The notes: generated by a model from the letters alone, not told the origin. A stretch of 64,000 bases of DNA from a bacterium (GCA_905221545.1 CAJNDO010000005.1:1-64000), one strand, 5' to 3'. Positions 35,801-46,267 are shown, counted from the first letter of the stretch. Numbers and translations are program-made.

Positions 35801-37138
35801 ATGGATATTAGACAAGTTACTGAAACCATCGCTATGATTGAGGAGCAAAATTTCGATATCAGAACAATTACCATGGGGATTTCTCTTTTGGACTGTATTG
35901 ATCCAGATATCAATCGTGCTGCAGAGAAAATTTATCAAAAGATTACGACCAAGGCAGCTAATTTAGTAGTAGTTGGAGATGAAATTGCAGCGGAGTTGGG
36001 AATTCCAATCGTTAATAAGCGTGTATCTGTGACTCCTATTTCTCTGATCGGAGCGGCGACAGATGCGACAGACTATGTGGTTCTGGCAAAAGCGCTTGAT
36101 AAGGCTGCGAAAGAGATTGGTGTGGACTTTATCGGTGGTTTCTCTGCCTTGGTACAGAAGGGTTATCAAAAGGGAGATGAGATTCTCATCAATTCTATTC
36201 CTCGCGCTTTGGCTGAAACGGACAAGGTCTGTTCGTCAGTCAATATCGGTTCAACCAAGTCTGGTATTAATATGACGGCTGTGGCAGATATGGGACGTAT
36301 TATCAAGGAAACGGCTAATCTTTCTGATATGGGGGCAGCTAAGCTGGTTGTATTCGCTAATGCTGTTGAGGACAATCCGTTTATGGCAGGTGCCTTCCAC
36401 GGTGTTGGGGAAGCTGATGTTATCATCAACGTCGGGGTTTCTGGTCCTGGTGTGGTGAAACGTGCCTTGGAAAAAGTTCGTGGAGAGAGCTTTGATGTAG
36501 TAGCCGAAACAGTTAAGAAAACTGCCTTTAAAATCACTCGTATCGGTCAATTGGTTGGTCAAATGGCCAGCGAGAGACTGGGTGTGGAGTTTGGTATTGT
36601 GGACTTGAGTTTGGCGCCAACTCCTGCGGTTGGAGATTCTGTAGCACGTGTCCTTGAGGAAATGGGGCTGGAAACAGTTGGAACGCATGGAACGACGGCT
36701 GCCTTAGCTCTCTTGAATGACCAGGTTAAGAAGGGTGGAGTGATGGCTTGCAACCAAGTCGGTGGTTTGTCTGGTGCCTTTATCCCTGTTTCTGAGGATG
36801 AGGGGATGATTGCCGCAGTGCAAAATGGCTCTCTTAATTTAGAAAAACTAGAAGCCATGACGGCTATCTGTTCTGTCGGCTTGGATATGATTGCCATCCC
36901 AGAAGATACGCCTGCTGAAACCATTGCGGCCATGATTGCGGATGAAGCTGCAATTGGTGTTATTAACATGAAGACAACAGCTGTTCGTATCATTCCAAAA
37001 GGAAAAGAAGGTGACATGATTGAGTTTGGTGGCCTATTAGGTACTGCACCAGTTATGAAGGTCAATGGGGCTTCATCTGTTGATTTCATCTCTCGTGGAG
37101 GACAAATCCCAGCACCAATTCATAGTTTTAAAAATTAA
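35801..37138 (+). CDS. DUF711 / PFL family protein
   Basis: 445 residues (UPF0210). A repeated Gly/Ala-rich alpha/beta protein ([36 protein letters not shown]). It has been called PFL-like by structure, but the glycyl-radical signature of pyruvate formate-lyase is not visible here, so I do not assign that activity. ATG 35801 follows AGGAGG by six bases. Partner of the ACT protein nine bases upstream. Function unknown. Confidence 0.87.
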   Translation: MDIRQVTETIAMIEEQNFDIRTITMGISLLDCIDPDINRAAEKIYQKITTKAANLVVVGDEIAAELGIPIVNKRVSVTPISLIGAATDATDYVVLAKALDKAAKEIGVDFIGGFSALVQKGYQKGDEILINSIPRALAETDKVCSSVNIGSTKSGINMTAVADMGRIIKETANLSDMGAAKLVVFANAVEDNPFMAGAFHGVGEADVIINVGVSGPGVVKRALEKVRGESFDVVAETVKKTAFKITRIGQLVGQMASERLGVEFGIVDLSLAPTPAVGDSVARVLEEMGLETVGTHGTTAALALLNDQVKKGGVMACNQVGGLSGAFIPVSEDEGMIAAVQNGSLNLEKLEAMTAICSVGLDMIAIPEDTPAETIAAMIADEAAIGVINMKTTAVRIIPKGKEGDMIEFGGLLGTAPVMKVNGASSVDFISRGGQIPAPIHSFKN

Positions 37139-37153
37139 GAAAATAGGAGAAAT

Positions 37154-37186
37154 TTTAAGTTCTATTTAAGGTTAGCTGTGTATACT
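37154..37186 (+). promoter_or_regulatory. CiaR-type promoter of csRNA a
   Basis: TTTAAG (37154-37159), 5 bases, TTTAAG (37165-37170), 10 bases, TATACT (37181-37186): the exact geometry of CiaR-activated promoters. Confidence 0.88.
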
Positions 37187-37192
37187 ATAATC

Positions 37193-37345
37193 ATTAAATA
37201 AAGACCTCCTAATATTATTTGAAACAGATAACACTGATTTAGTTTGAATTTGATTTTCATCTAATATCTTTATTTAATAGAACTCCTAAACTTTTTCATA
37301 ATAATCTCCTGCAAAAGTCGCCTGTCTAGGTGGCTTTTGTTTTAT
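37193..37345 (+). ncRNA. CiaR-dependent small RNA (csRNA a, ccn family)
   Basis: A predicted RNA of about 150 bases starting ATTAAATAAAGACCTCCT, with an anti-ribosome-site CCTCCT, a second ACTCCTAAACTTTTTCATAA block and a terminator AAAGTCGCC/GGTGGCTTT ending in TTTTGTTTTATC (to 37345). Same 5' block, 3' block and terminator as the three other csRNAs in this window. It is longer by an insert in the middle. csRNAs repress translation of targets such as comC in pneumococci. There is no gene in this gap. Confidence 0.88.
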
Positions 37346-37350
37346 CATCC

Positions 37351-37360
37351 ATGATATAAT
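37351..37360 (+). promoter_or_regulatory. -10 of the histidine phosphatase gene
   Basis: ATGATATAAT: a TG-extended -10 (TATAAT 37355-37360) directly after the csRNA terminator. Confidence 0.6.
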
Positions 37361-37382
37361 AGAAGCAAACGGAGGACGGAAA

Positions 37383-38075
37383 ATGGTAAAAGTACGATTG
37401 TATTTGGTACGTCATGGCAAGACTATGTTTAACACGATTGGTCGCGCGCAAGGTTGGAGCGATACTCCCTTAACAGCTGAAGGTGAGCGAGGGATTCAAG
37501 AACTAGGAATCGGTTTGCGAGAATCTGGTCTACAATTTGAGCGCGCTTATTCGAGTGATTCTGGCCGCACCATTCAGACCATGGGAATTATCCTTGATGA
37601 ACTTAGCTTGCAGGGAAAAATCCCTTATCGCATGGACAAGCGTATCAGAGAATGGTGTTTTGGTAGCTTTGACGGAGCTTATGATGGTGATCTTTTCATG
37701 GGCATTATTCCTCGTATCTTTAATGTGGACCACGTTCACCAATTGTCTTATGCTGAACTGGCTGAGGGTTTGGTAGAGGTTGATACAGCTGGCTGGGCTG
37801 AAGGCTGGGAAAAACTCAGTAGTCGAATCAAGGAAGGCTTTGAAGCGATTGCCAAAGAAATGGAAGAGCAAGGTGGGGGCAATGCCATTGTCGTTAGCCA
37901 CGGAATGACTATTGGAACCATTGTTTATCTGATTAATGGCATGCATCCGCATGGTCTCGATAATGGTAGCGTGACGATCCTTGAATATGAGGACGGTCAG
38001 TTTAGCGTTGAAGTTGTCGGCGACCGTAGTTACCGAGAACTAGGACGGGAGAAGATGGAGGAAGCCTTTATTTAA
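37383..38075 (+). CDS. Histidine phosphatase family protein (phosphoglycerate mutase-like)
   Basis: 230 residues. The catalytic motif LVRHGKT (His at about residue 11) and a second His in VVSHGMTIG (about 178) mark the branch-1 histidine phosphatase fold. Annotated as phosphoglycerate mutase in many genomes, but the motif alone does not separate mutases from phosphatases; the true GpmA is expected elsewhere. Ribosome site GGAGGA. Confidence 0.85.
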   Translation: MVKVRLYLVRHGKTMFNTIGRAQGWSDTPLTAEGERGIQELGIGLRESGLQFERAYSSDSGRTIQTMGIILDELSLQGKIPYRMDKRIREWCFGSFDGAYDGDLFMGIIPRIFNVDHVHQLSYAELAEGLVEVDTAGWAEGWEKLSSRIKEGFEAIAKEMEEQGGGNAIVVSHGMTIGTIVYLINGMHPHGLDNGSVTILEYEDGQFSVEVVGDRSYRELGREKMEEAFI

Positions 38076-38130
38076 TCAGTCTAGACTTGCTTTCTAGGAA
38101 CCTGGGATTTGATAGGAATATCAAGATAAG

Positions 38131-38167
38131 AAAAAACAGCCGAGGGTAATCCTTTCGGCTGTTTTTG
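38131..38167. terminator. Bidirectional terminator between the phosphatase and the ABC transporter
   Basis: AAAACAGCCGA and TCGGCTGTTTT form an 11-bp stem with T-runs on both sides, serving the two convergent units. Confidence 0.88.
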
Positions 38168-38177
38168 ATGGGAAAAA

Positions 38178-39836
38178 CTAAAGTGTAATGCTATTGCTTT
38201 TAGAGATTTTCATAAACAAGAGCAAGGAACCTACTGTTAGAACAGTCAGGATAGTTGACAAGGCTGCGGCTACACCGTAATTTCCTCTGAGAACCTCTGT
38301 ATAAATGGCTACAGTCATTGTTCTTGTTTTGACATTGTAGAGGAGGATAGAAGTAGAGAGTTCTGAAATCATTGTTACCCAAGATAAGATGGCTCCAGAG
38401 ATAATACCAGATAGCATCATTGGAGTTGTAATCTTGGCAAAGGTATTGAGACGGCTACTTCCTAAGCTTTCAGCAGCTTCTTCAATACTTGGTGCTATTT
38501 GTTGCAAGCTAGCAACAGATGAGCGAATAGTATAAGGCAATCTTCTGACAGATAGGGACATGATTAAGATGAAAGCTGTCCCTGTAATCATAAGAAATCC
38601 ACTTCCAAATAGACCGGTATTGAAGGAAGAAATGAAGGCAATCCCTAGAACGGTTCCTGGTACAATATAAGGAACCATACTGAGGCTGTCAATTAAGTTT
38701 GTAAACAAATTCCGTTTTCTAACGGCTAGGTAGGAGATAAATGTTGCAAATAAAACAACTAGAACTAAGGCAATCAAAGGGATACGAATGGTATTGAAAA
38801 TAGCAGATCCCATACGATTGAAAGCAACTTTGTAACTGTTTAGAGAATAGCCTTTGACAAATACCATACCTGATGTTTTTAGGAAAGAAGTATAAATCAA
38901 GTAGACTTGAGGTAGAACAGAGAACAAGATAATTCCGTAGACTGTTGCATAAATGGCAGCCATTTTTCCTTTTGTAGTTTTTTTAGGTTCAATTGGATGG
39001 AGCGAATTCATACTGAAACTGTAGCGATTTGAAATATATTTTTGGATAAGGAAAATTGCCAAGGCAATGATAATCGCCATAATTGCTAAAGCAGATGCAA
39101 AAGCAGAATTTCCTCCAACCTCGCTAATAAATTGGGTATAAATTAAGACGGGGAAAGTCCGATATCCTTCACCAATTAACATAGGCGTTCCAAAGTCTGA
39201 GAATGCTCTCATAAATACAAGTAGGGCAGCTGCTAGTAAGGTTGGAACGAGGAGAGGTAAAACAACCGTTACGATTCGCTTAAATCCGAAGGACCCCATG
39301 CTTTCAGCGGCTTCAAGTAGAGAATTGTCAATACTCTTCATTGTTCCAGCAACGTATAGAAATACTAGTGGGAATAGTTGCAGTGTGAAGACAAGCACAA
39401 TTCCTTTGAATCCATAAATATCAATAGCTGGAAGATGAAGGGAATTTGTCAAAAATTTAGTGATAACTCCATTTCGTCCCAGCAAGAGAATCCAGGAATA
39501 AGCTCCTACGAATGGAGCTGACATGGAAGCAATGATAATCAATATTTGTAGAAATTTCTTTCCCTTGAAGTCATACATAGAGAAGAGATAAGCTAATAAG
39601 GTTCCTACGACTAAGGAAGTTACAGTAGCAGTAATAGAAACTTTAAAGCTGTTTACTAGTGTTTCAGAATAGTAGGCTTTACTAAAGAAAGTAACAAAAT
39701 TAGCTAGTGAGAATTGTCCTTCATGTATGAGTGCTTGCTTGAGCACGGTAACGATAGGATAAACGAGAAAGACAAGATAGGTAAGAAAGATGAAGAAAGA
39801 GGAGGCTGTCCAGATATTTAGTTTTTTACGTTCCAT
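38178..39836 (-). CDS. Iron-type ABC transporter permease (fused double permease)
   Basis: 552 residues with about 12 hydrophobic segments in two halves, each with an EAA-type cytoplasmic loop (EAAESMGSFGFKRIVTVVLP and EAAESLGSSRLNTFAKITTP). The fused form is typical of the Fe3+ (FbpB/SfuB) class of permeases. It overlaps the ATPase gene by 11 bases. By gene order this matches the pneumococcal Pit transporter. The substrate (ferric iron) is inferred from the class, not proven. Confidence 0.85.
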   Translation of the reverse strand: MERKKLNIWTASSFFIFLTYLVFLVYPIVTVLKQALIHEGQFSLANFVTFFSKAYYSETLVNSFKVSITATVTSLVVGTLLAYLFSMYDFKGKKFLQILIIIASMSAPFVGAYSWILLLGRNGVITKFLTNSLHLPAIDIYGFKGIVLVFTLQLFPLVFLYVAGTMKSIDNSLLEAAESMGSFGFKRIVTVVLPLLVPTLLAAALLVFMRAFSDFGTPMLIGEGYRTFPVLIYTQFISEVGGNSAFASALAIMAIIIALAIFLIQKYISNRYSFSMNSLHPIEPKKTTKGKMAAIYATVYGIILFSVLPQVYLIYTSFLKTSGMVFVKGYSLNSYKVAFNRMGSAIFNTIRIPLIALVLVVLFATFISYLAVRKRNLFTNLIDSLSMVPYIVPGTVLGIAFISSFNTGLFGSGFLMITGTAFILIMSLSVRRLPYTIRSSVASLQQIAPSIEEAAESLGSSRLNTFAKITTPMMLSGIISGAILSWVTMISELSTSILLYNVKTRTMTVAIYTEVLRGNYGVAAALSTILTVLTVGSLLLFMKISKSNSITL

Positions 39837-40917
39837 GGTTGACTCCTTTTATCAGGTTTTGAGAACCATCTGCAGAAAAGACGTTTAGTTTTTGAGTATT
39901 GATTCGTAGACGAATACGATCGCCTTTTTGTAGATCTTCTTCAAAAGTTGATTCTTCGCTAACTTGAATTTTTGAGGCAAAGCCTGTCTCGATGAAGTAT
40001 TCAGTATTCAGTCCAAGATAGACGCTATCGCTAATAGTTCCTTCAATATCTCCAGATTCATCTTTGATAAACTCTTCAGGACGAATGCTTACATGAATAG
40101 CTTGTTCCTCAGCCTGATCAAGGGCTGGCATTCGAAGGGCATAGCCGTCTGAAAAGACGATATAAGCGCCGTCGCTCCGTTTTTCGAGATTGGCAGGGAT
40201 AATATTTGTGCGTCCGATAAAGGTGGCCACAAACTCATTAGCTGGTTTATGATAGAGTTCTTTTGGTCGGCCGATTTGTTGGATGACTCCGTCTTTCATA
40301 ACAGCAATTTGATCTGAAATAGCCATGGCTTCTTCTTGGTCGTGGGTTACATAAACAGTTGTAATTCCCACTTCGTGTTGGATTTCTCGAATGACTTGAC
40401 GCATATCCAAGCGAAGTTTGGCATCTAGGTTACTAAGTGGCTCGTCCATGAGGAGAACACTTGGATTAACCGCTAAGGCGCGTGCCAAGGCGACACGTTG
40501 TTGTTGTCCACCACTGAGTTTATCAGGTTTTCGATCCGCATATTGAGCAATTTGCATGAGTTCGAGATATTTATTGGTTTGTTGGATTAATTCTTCTTTT
40601 GGAACCTTCTTTTGCTTGAGACCAAAAGCAACATTATCTCGGACAGTCAAATGTGGGAAAATAGCGTAGTTTTGAAAAACCATCCCGATATTGCGTTTGC
40701 TGGGTTCCATATTATTGATTTTTGTATCATCGAAGTAAAATTCTCCACCTTCGATACTGTTGAAACCTGCAATCATACGAAGAAGAGTCGTTTTCCCACA
40801 CCCTGAAGGACCAAGGATGGTAAAGAGACTTCCTTTGGGAACTGTAATGTTTAAATTATCAATAACAGGGACATCGTGGTAGATTTTTTTGGCGTTAATA
40901 ATTTTGATCTCACTCAT
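39826..40917 (-). CDS. Iron-type ABC transporter ATP-binding protein
   Basis: 363 residues. Walker [10 protein letters not shown] (about residues 35-43), signature LSGGQQQR (about 134), Walker B LLMDEP (about 155), then a C-terminal TOBE-like regulatory domain (about 240-355), as in the FbpC/PotA class. Last part of the middle gene of the SBP-ATPase-permease operon read on the minus strand. Confidence 0.92.
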   Translation of the reverse strand: MSEIKIINAKKIYHDVPVIDNLNITVPKGSLFTILGPSGCGKTTLLRMIAGFNSIEGGEFYFDDTKINNMEPSKRNIGMVFQNYAIFPHLTVRDNVAFGLKQKKVPKEELIQQTNKYLELMQIAQYADRKPDKLSGGQQQRVALARALAVNPSVLLMDEPLSNLDAKLRLDMRQVIREIQHEVGITTVYVTHDQEEAMAISDQIAVMKDGVIQQIGRPKELYHKPANEFVATFIGRTNIIPANLEKRSDGAYIVFSDGYALRMPALDQAEEQAIHVSIRPEEFIKDESGDIEGTISDSVYLGLNTEYFIETGFASKIQVSEESTFEEDLQKGDRIRLRINTQKLNVFSADGSQNLIKGVNHGT

Positions 40918-40929
40918 AGTGAACCTCTT

Positions 40930-41970
40930 TTACTGTTTAGATTGGATATCTGTAAAAATGTCATTGTATTTTTTAAGAATAGTGGATTTATTTTTAATGA
41001 CATAATCTGAATCTTCGGTGGTAATCTTGATTTCTGTCATAGCCTTCATATTTTTATTGGTTTTAGCATTTTTACGAATAGGTCTGATTGTAGTTTCAGT
41101 TCCTAGCTTATCTTGGATTTCTTGAGAAAGGATGAAATCGATAAATTTCTTAGCATTTTCCATGTGTTTGGCATTTTTGACGATGGCCGCGTTACCAGGT
41201 AAAAAGACGGTTCCTTCTTTTGGATAAATGACTTTTACATCAACTCCGTCGTTTAAAAGTTTTAAGGCAGGATCTTCATAGGTGAGCCCTACAGCCATTT
41301 CCCCATCGGCGACAGCTTTGTAAACATTTGAAGAGCTAGATGCAATTTTTCCATCTACTAGGGTAAATAGATTTTTCACATAGTTCCAAGCTTGTTCATT
41401 TTCGTATCCACCTTGGTCTACAAGCATGTTTGTTAATTGAGCAAAGGCACTAGAAGCATTACTTGGATCAGCAGTAGCAATTTTTCCTTTTAATTTAGGA
41501 TTGAGTAGATCATTGTAGCCTTCAATTTTAATATCTTTTGTAAGAGTTGAATTGGCAATGATGACACTGACATCAAGTGTATAAGGCGTGTAGAATCCAG
41601 TTTTATTTTGATATTCAGGGATTATCTGGTCGTTCTCTTGAGAAATATAAGGTTCAAAAAGATTTTCGTTAGAAGAGAAGAGGGCGTAGGAGCCTCCGAA
41701 AATGACATCGGCTACAGGCGATTCTTTTTCAGCCTCAGCTTTTTTGAACAATTCACCAGTGCTGGCTTGTACTAAGTCAACCTTAATACCATATTTTTCT
41801 TCGAAGGCTGGGATTGTTTCTTCGATAAGGTCTTCAGGGTTAGGTGAGTAGACAACCAAAGTGTTATCTGAATCTTTTTCAGCGCTAGTTTCCGCTTCTA
41901 TAGGCGAAGAACATCCTGATAAAGAAAGGAATATCCAGCTACAAGAGAGAAAGAATAGTATTTTTTTCAT
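40930..41970 (-). CDS. Iron-type ABC transporter substrate-binding lipoprotein
   Basis: 346 residues. Signal peptide MKKILFFLSCSWIFLSLSGC with a lipobox L-S-G-C. The mature protein has the Fe3+-binding (SBP class 1/6) pattern: LVVYSPNPEDL at the start and repeated GGSYALFSSNE and SSNVYKAVADGEMAVGLTY. First gene of the operon. The start at 41970 (ribosome site AAAGGAG) is preferred to the upstream in-frame start at 41994. By order and family it corresponds to the pneumococcal Pit binding protein. Confidence 0.87.
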   Translation of the reverse strand: MKKILFFLSCSWIFLSLSGCSSPIEAETSAEKDSDNTLVVYSPNPEDLIEETIPAFEEKYGIKVDLVQASTGELFKKAEAEKESPVADVIFGGSYALFSSNENLFEPYISQENDQIIPEYQNKTGFYTPYTLDVSVIIANSTLTKDIKIEGYNDLLNPKLKGKIATADPSNASSAFAQLTNMLVDQGGYENEQAWNYVKNLFTLVDGKIASSSSNVYKAVADGEMAVGLTYEDPALKLLNDGVDVKVIYPKEGTVFLPGNAAIVKNAKHMENAKKFIDFILSQEIQDKLGTETTIRPIRKNAKTNKNMKAMTEIKITTEDSDYVIKNKSTILKKYNDIFTDIQSKQ

Positions 41971-42250
41971 AAGTATCTCCTTTTTTACGAACATTTTCTC
42001 TACCTAGATTGTTAATGTTTTTAAATTGTAGAGTTCTACAGGATATAATAAAAACCTTAAAGAAATCTAAAACGGGAAATATGAGTTAAAGATGCTAGGG
42101 GAAGAAAATACAAGAAAAAAATAATTGATAGAAGTTAGCTCCAAATGAGGGCTAATTTTTATACTGCTACATAAGCTGGATTTGCGATTCGGTCTTTCTT
42201 GCCATCCAAGTCCAAAAGAACATTTCTCATCTTTCAAATTCCCTCAAAAA
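41971..42250. other. Intergenic region between the iron transporter and leuS
   Basis: About 280 bases of AT-rich sequence without a credible gene. It contains one orphan plus-strand terminator (42132-42162) and possible -10-like AT-runs near 42045. The terminator suggests that genes once ended here; from memory, pneumococcal genomes carry a sugar/pyruvate formate-lyase cluster at this spot. Confidence 0.5.
42132..42162 (+). terminator. Orphan terminator
   Basis: GAAGTTAGCTC (42132-42141 region) pairs with GAGGGCTAATTTTT, followed by ATACTG. No plus-strand gene precedes it in this window. Confidence 0.6.
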
Positions 42251-42259
42251 TGGTATAAT
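42251..42259 (+). promoter_or_regulatory. Extended -10 promoter of leuS
   Basis: TGG-TATAAT (TATAAT 42254-42259), 29 bases before ATG. No good -35 is visible. Confidence 0.65.
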
Positions 42260-42287
42260 AGTAACATCACAAAATTGGAGAGAGACC

Positions 42288-44789
42288 ATGAGTTTTTATA
42301 ATCATAAAGAAATTGAGCCTAAGTGGCAGGGCTACTGGGCAAAACATCATACATTTAAGACTGGAACAGATACCTCAAAACCGAAGTTTTATGCTCTCGA
42401 TATGTTCCCTTATCCGTCTGGAGCGGGTCTGCACGTAGGACACCCAGAAGGTTATACTGCAACCGATATCCTCAGCCGTTACAAACGTGCGCAAGGCTAC
42501 AATGTCCTTCACCCAATGGGATGGGATGCCTTTGGTTTGCCAGCTGAACAGTATGCTATGGATACAGGTAATGACCCAGCAGAATTTACAGCGGAAAACA
42601 TTGCCAATTTCAAACGCCAAATCAATGCGCTTGGATTTTCTTACGACTGGGATCGTGAAGTCAATACCACAGATCCAAATTACTACAAGTGGACACAATG
42701 GATTTTCACTAAGCTTTACGAAAAAGGCTTGGCCTATGAAGCGGAAGTGCCAGTAAACTGGGTTGAAGAGTTGGGAACAGCCATTGCCAACGAAGAAGTC
42801 CTTCCTGACGGAACTTCTGAGCGTGGAGGCTATCCCGTTGTCCGCAAACCAATGCGCCAATGGATGCTTAAAATCACTGCCTATGCAGAACGCTTGCTCA
42901 ACGACTTGGATGAGTTAGATTGGCCAGAGTCTATTAAGGACATGCAACGCAACTGGATTGGTAAATCAACTGGTGCCAATGTAACTTTTAAAGTTAAGGG
43001 AACAGACAAGGAATTCACAGTCTTTACCACTCGTCCTGACACCCTTTTCGGTGCTACTTTCACTGTCTTGGCTCCTGAGCATGACTTGGTTGACGCTATC
43101 ACAAGCTCAGAGCAAGCAGAGGCTGTAGCAGACTACAAACACCAAGCTAGTCTCAAGTCTGACTTGGCTCGTACAGATCTTGCTAAGGAAAAAACAGGAG
43201 TTTGGACTGGTGCTTATGCCATCAATCCTGTCAATGGCAAGGAAATTCCAATCTGGATTGCGGACTATGTTCTTGCTAGTTACGGGACAGGTGCGGTAAT
43301 GGCTGTTCCTGCCCACGACCAACGTGACTGGGAATTTGCCAAACAATTTGACCTTCCAATCGTAGAAGTGCTTGAAGGTGGAAACGTTGAAGAAGCTGCC
43401 TACACAGAAGACGGCCTTCATGTCAATTCTGACTTCCTAGATGGATTGAATAAAGAAGACGCAATTGCTAAGATTGTGGCTTGGTTGGAAGAAAAAGGTT
43501 GTGGACAAGAGAAGGTCACCTACCGCCTCCGCGACTGGCTCTTTAGTCGTCAACGTTACTGGGGTGAGCCAATTCCTATCATTCATTGGGAAGATGGAAC
43601 TTCAACAGCTGTCCCTGAAAATGAATTGCCACTTGTCTTGCCTGTAACCAAGGATATCCGCCCTTCAGGTACTGGTGAAAGTCCACTAGCTAACTTGACA
43701 GATTGGCTTGAAGTGACTCGTGAAGATGGTGTTAAAGGTCGTCGTGAAACCAACACTATGCCACAGTGGGCTGGTTCAAGCTGGTACTACCTCCGCTATA
43801 TTGACCCACACAATACTGAGAAATTGGCTGATGAGGACCTCCTCAAACAATGGTTGCCAGTAGATATCTACGTTGGTGGTGCAGAGCATGCTGTTCTTCA
43901 CTTGCTTTACGCTCGTTTCTGGCACAAATTCCTCTATGACCTCGGTGTTGTTCCAACTAAGGAACCATTCCAAAAACTATTTAACCAAGGGATGATTTTG
44001 GGAACTAGCTACCGTGACCACCGTGGGGCTCTTGTGGCAACTGATAAGGTTGAAAAACGTGACGGTTCTTTCTTCCATGTGGAAACAGGAGAGGAGTTGG
44101 AGCAAGCGCCAGCCAAGATGTCTAAATCCCTCAAGAACGTTGTTAACCCAGACGATGTGGTGGAACAATACGGTGCCGATACCCTTCGTGTCTATGAAAT
44201 GTTCATGGGGCCACTTGATGCTTCTATCGCTTGGTCTGAAGAAGGTCTGGAAGGAAGCCGTAAGTTCCTTGACCGTGTTTGCCGTTTGATTACAAGTAAA
44301 GAAATCGTTGCGGAAAACAATGGCGCTCTTGACAAGGTCTACAATGAAACAGTCAAAGCTGTCACAGAGCAAATCGAGTCTATGAAATTCAACACAGCTA
44401 TTGCCCAACTCATGGTCTTTGTCAACGCTGCTAACAAGGAAGACAAGCTCTATGTGGACTACGCTAAAGGCTTTATCCAATTGATCGCCCCATTTGCGCC
44501 TCACTTGGCAGAAGAACTCTGGCAAACAGTGGCAGCAACAGGTGAGTCAATCTCTTACGTGGCTTGGCCAACATGGGACGAAAGCAAATTGGTTGAAGAC
44601 GAAATCGAAATCGTCGTCCAAATCAAAGGTAAAGTCCGTGCCAAATTGATGGTAGCCAAAGATCTATTACGAGAAGAATTGCAAGAAATTGCTCTGGCTG
44701 ATGAAAAAGTCAAAGCAGAGATTGATGGTAAGGAAATCGTGAAAGTGATCAGTGTACCTAACAAACTGGTAAATATCGTTGTGAAATAA
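42288..44789 (+). CDS. leuS: Leucyl-tRNA synthetase
   Basis: 833 residues, class I synthetase. The HIGH-type motif is H-V-G-H (residues 49-52) and K-M-S-K-S lies near 610. The large editing domain (about 220-415) and the zinc-less N-terminal region are typical of Gram-positive LeuRS. Full length. Ribosome site GGAGAGA. Confidence 0.97.
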   Translation: MSFYNHKEIEPKWQGYWAKHHTFKTGTDTSKPKFYALDMFPYPSGAGLHVGHPEGYTATDILSRYKRAQGYNVLHPMGWDAFGLPAEQYAMDTGNDPAEFTAENIANFKRQINALGFSYDWDREVNTTDPNYYKWTQWIFTKLYEKGLAYEAEVPVNWVEELGTAIANEEVLPDGTSERGGYPVVRKPMRQWMLKITAYAERLLNDLDELDWPESIKDMQRNWIGKSTGANVTFKVKGTDKEFTVFTTRPDTLFGATFTVLAPEHDLVDAITSSEQAEAVADYKHQASLKSDLARTDLAKEKTGVWTGAYAINPVNGKEIPIWIADYVLASYGTGAVMAVPAHDQRDWEFAKQFDLPIVEVLEGGNVEEAAYTEDGLHVNSDFLDGLNKEDAIAKIVAWLEEKGCGQEKVTYRLRDWLFSRQRYWGEPIPIIHWEDGTSTAVPENELPLVLPVTKDIRPSGTGESPLANLTDWLEVTREDGVKGRRETNTMPQWAGSSWYYLRYIDPHNTEKLADEDLLKQWLPVDIYVGGAEHAVLHLLYARFWHKFLYDLGVVPTKEPFQKLFNQGMILGTSYRDHRGALVATDKVEKRDGSFFHVETGEELEQAPAKMSKSLKNVVNPDDVVEQYGADTLRVYEMFMGPLDASIAWSEEGLEGSRKFLDRVCRLITSKEIVAENNGALDKVYNETVKAVTEQIESMKFNTAIAQLMVFVNAANKEDKLYVDYAKGFIQLIAPFAPHLAEELWQTVAATGESISYVAWPTWDESKLVEDEIEIVVQIKGKVRAKLMVAKDLLREELQEIALADEKVKAEIDGKEIVKVISVPNKLVNIVVK

Positions 44790-44795
44790 GATAGG

Positions 44796-44828
44796 AATCC
44801 TTCAGAGTAGAATCTGGAGGATTTTTTG
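44796..44828 (+). terminator. Terminator after leuS
   Basis: AATCCTTCAGA pairs with TCTGGAGGATT over 11 bp (one G-U), followed by TTTTTG. Confidence 0.85.
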
Positions 44829-44846
44829 AATCTTCTTATGAAAGTA

Positions 44847-44855
44847 TGATATACT
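44847..44855 (+). promoter_or_regulatory. Extended -10 promoter of the GNAT pair
   Basis: TGA-TATACT (TATACT 44850-44855). Confidence 0.55.
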
Positions 44856-44898
44856 ATGGACAACTATAAAGTTTGAAAAGCGAAACAAGGAGAATACT

Positions 44899-45594
44899 AT
44901 GCCAGTAAACGAATATGGTCAGATGATTGGTGAGTCAATGGAAGGTTATACACCAGGTGCACTGCCTTCTATTGATTTCTTAGAAGGGCGTTATGCTCGA
45001 ATAGAGGCTCTCTCGGTAGAAAAGCATGCGGAGGATTTATTAGCTGTTTATGGCCCTGATACGCCTCGGGAGATGTGGACCTACCTATTTCAGGGACCAG
45101 TAGCAGACATGGAGGAACTGGTCAGCCTTTTAAATCAGATGTTGGCTCGTAAGGACCGTTTTTACTATGCAATCATAGACAAGGCAACTGGTAAGGCTTT
45201 GGGAACATTTTCTCTCATGCGCATTGACCAGAATAACCGAGTAATAGAAGTGGGCGCAGTCACTTTTTCTCCAGATCTCAGGGGAACACGTATAGGGACA
45301 GAAGCTCAGTATCTTCTGGCTCGTTATGTTTTTGAGGAGCTGAACTATCGTCGCTACGAGTGGAAATGCGATGCCTTAAATCTGCCATCCAGACGAGCTG
45401 CGGAACGTTTGGGCTTTGTCTATGAAGGAACCTTCCGTCAGGCAGTCATTTATAAGGGGCGTACGAGGGATACGGATTGGTTGTCTATGATTGATAAGGA
45501 CTGGCCCAAAGTCAAAGCTCGTTTGGAAACATGGTTGCGTCCAGAAAACTTTGATAAAAATGGCCGACAGTACAAGAGCTTGAGAGAATTCTAA
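44899..45594 (+). CDS. GNAT family N-acetyltransferase (RimJ/L-like)
   Basis: 231 residues. The acetyl-CoA motif A is at about 130-150 (SPDLRGTRIGTEAQYLLAR) and motif B contains YEWKCDALNLPSRRAAERLG, typical of Acetyltransf_3 (RimJ/RimL) proteins. Substrate unknown: ribosomal protein N-termini or small amines are both possible. A second GNAT gene follows 12 bases later. Confidence 0.87.
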   Translation: MPVNEYGQMIGESMEGYTPGALPSIDFLEGRYARIEALSVEKHAEDLLAVYGPDTPREMWTYLFQGPVADMEELVSLLNQMLARKDRFYYAIIDKATGKALGTFSLMRIDQNNRVIEVGAVTFSPDLRGTRIGTEAQYLLARYVFEELNYRRYEWKCDALNLPSRRAAERLGFVYEGTFRQAVIYKGRTRDTDWLSMIDKDWPKVKARLETWLRPENFDKNGRQYKSLREF

Positions 45595-45605
45595 GAGGTG
45601 ATGAC

Positions 45606-46022
45606 ATGATAACTATTAGAAAGCAAGAAATCGTCAAGCTAGAGGATGTTTTGCATCTCTATCAGGCTGTCGGTTGGACAAATTATACCGATCAATCAGA
45701 GATGCTGGAGCAGGCCTTATCTCATTCATTAGCGATTTATGTGGCGCTTGATGGTGATACTGTGGTGGGCTTGATTCGTTTGGTTGGAGATGGTTTCTCA
45801 TCAGTATTGGTTCAGGATTTAATCGTTTTACCTATCTATCAGCGTCAAGGGATTGGTAGTGCCCTAATGAAAGAGGCTTTAGAGGATTACAAAGATGTCT
45901 ATCAAGTCCAGCTGGTGACAGAAGAGACAGAAAAAACCTTGGGCTTCTATCGTTCTATGGGATTTGAAAGTTTATCCACCTATAATTGTATAGGGATGAC
46001 TTGGATAAATCGAGAAAAATAA
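45606..46022 (+). CDS. GNAT family N-acetyltransferase
   Basis: 138 residues; motif A is V-Q-D-L-I-V-L-P-I-Y-Q-R-Q-G-I-G-S-A-L (about 75-93), with the Q-R-Q-G-I-G acetyl-CoA loop. Small, single-domain form. Substrate unknown. It ends just before the first of two csRNAs. Confidence 0.85.
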   Translation: MITIRKQEIVKLEDVLHLYQAVGWTNYTDQSEMLEQALSHSLAIYVALDGDTVVGLIRLVGDGFSSVLVQDLIVLPIYQRQGIGSALMKEALEDYKDVYQVQLVTEETEKTLGFYRSMGFESLSTYNCIGMTWINREK

Positions 46023-46037
46023 CAAAACTAGTTTTTT

Positions 46038-46070
46038 CTTAAGCAAAGTTTAAGGATGGTCTAGTATCAT
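46038..46070 (+). promoter_or_regulatory. CiaR-type promoter of csRNA b
   Basis: CTTAAG (46038-46043), 5 bases, TTTAAG (46049-46054), 10 bases, TATCAT (46065-46070). Confidence 0.85.
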
Positions 46071-46076
46071 ATAGTC

Positions 46077-46172
46077 ATTAAATAAAGACCTCCTAACTTT
46101 ATTTAATGAAATCCTAAAACTTTTTTTCATCATAATCTCCTAATGAAGTCACCCAATCAGGTGGCTTTTTTT
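46077..46172 (+). ncRNA. CiaR-dependent small RNA (csRNA b)
   Basis: About 96 bases from ATTAAATAAAGACCTCCT to a terminator AGTCACC/GGTGGCTT with T-run. It shares the 5' block and the ATCCTAAAACTTTTT block with csRNA a and c. Confidence 0.88.
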
Positions 46173-46228
46173 GTGGGGTGAAGAGATGCTGATAGAAATT
46201 TTTTGAAAAATGGTAGAATTTGAGAAAA

Positions 46229-46261
46229 GTTAAGCTAGTTTTAAGCTTCGTCTTGTATCAT
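46229..46261 (+). promoter_or_regulatory. CiaR-type promoter of csRNA c
   Basis: GTTAAG (46229-46234), 5 bases, TTTAAG (46240-46245), 10 bases, TATCAT (46256-46261). Confidence 0.83.
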
Positions 46262-46267
46262 ATAGTT

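Noticed and set aside
35801..37138. Pyruvate formate-lyase activity for the DUF711 protein
   Set aside because: No glycyl-radical motif at the C-terminus, and the length (445) does not fit PFL.
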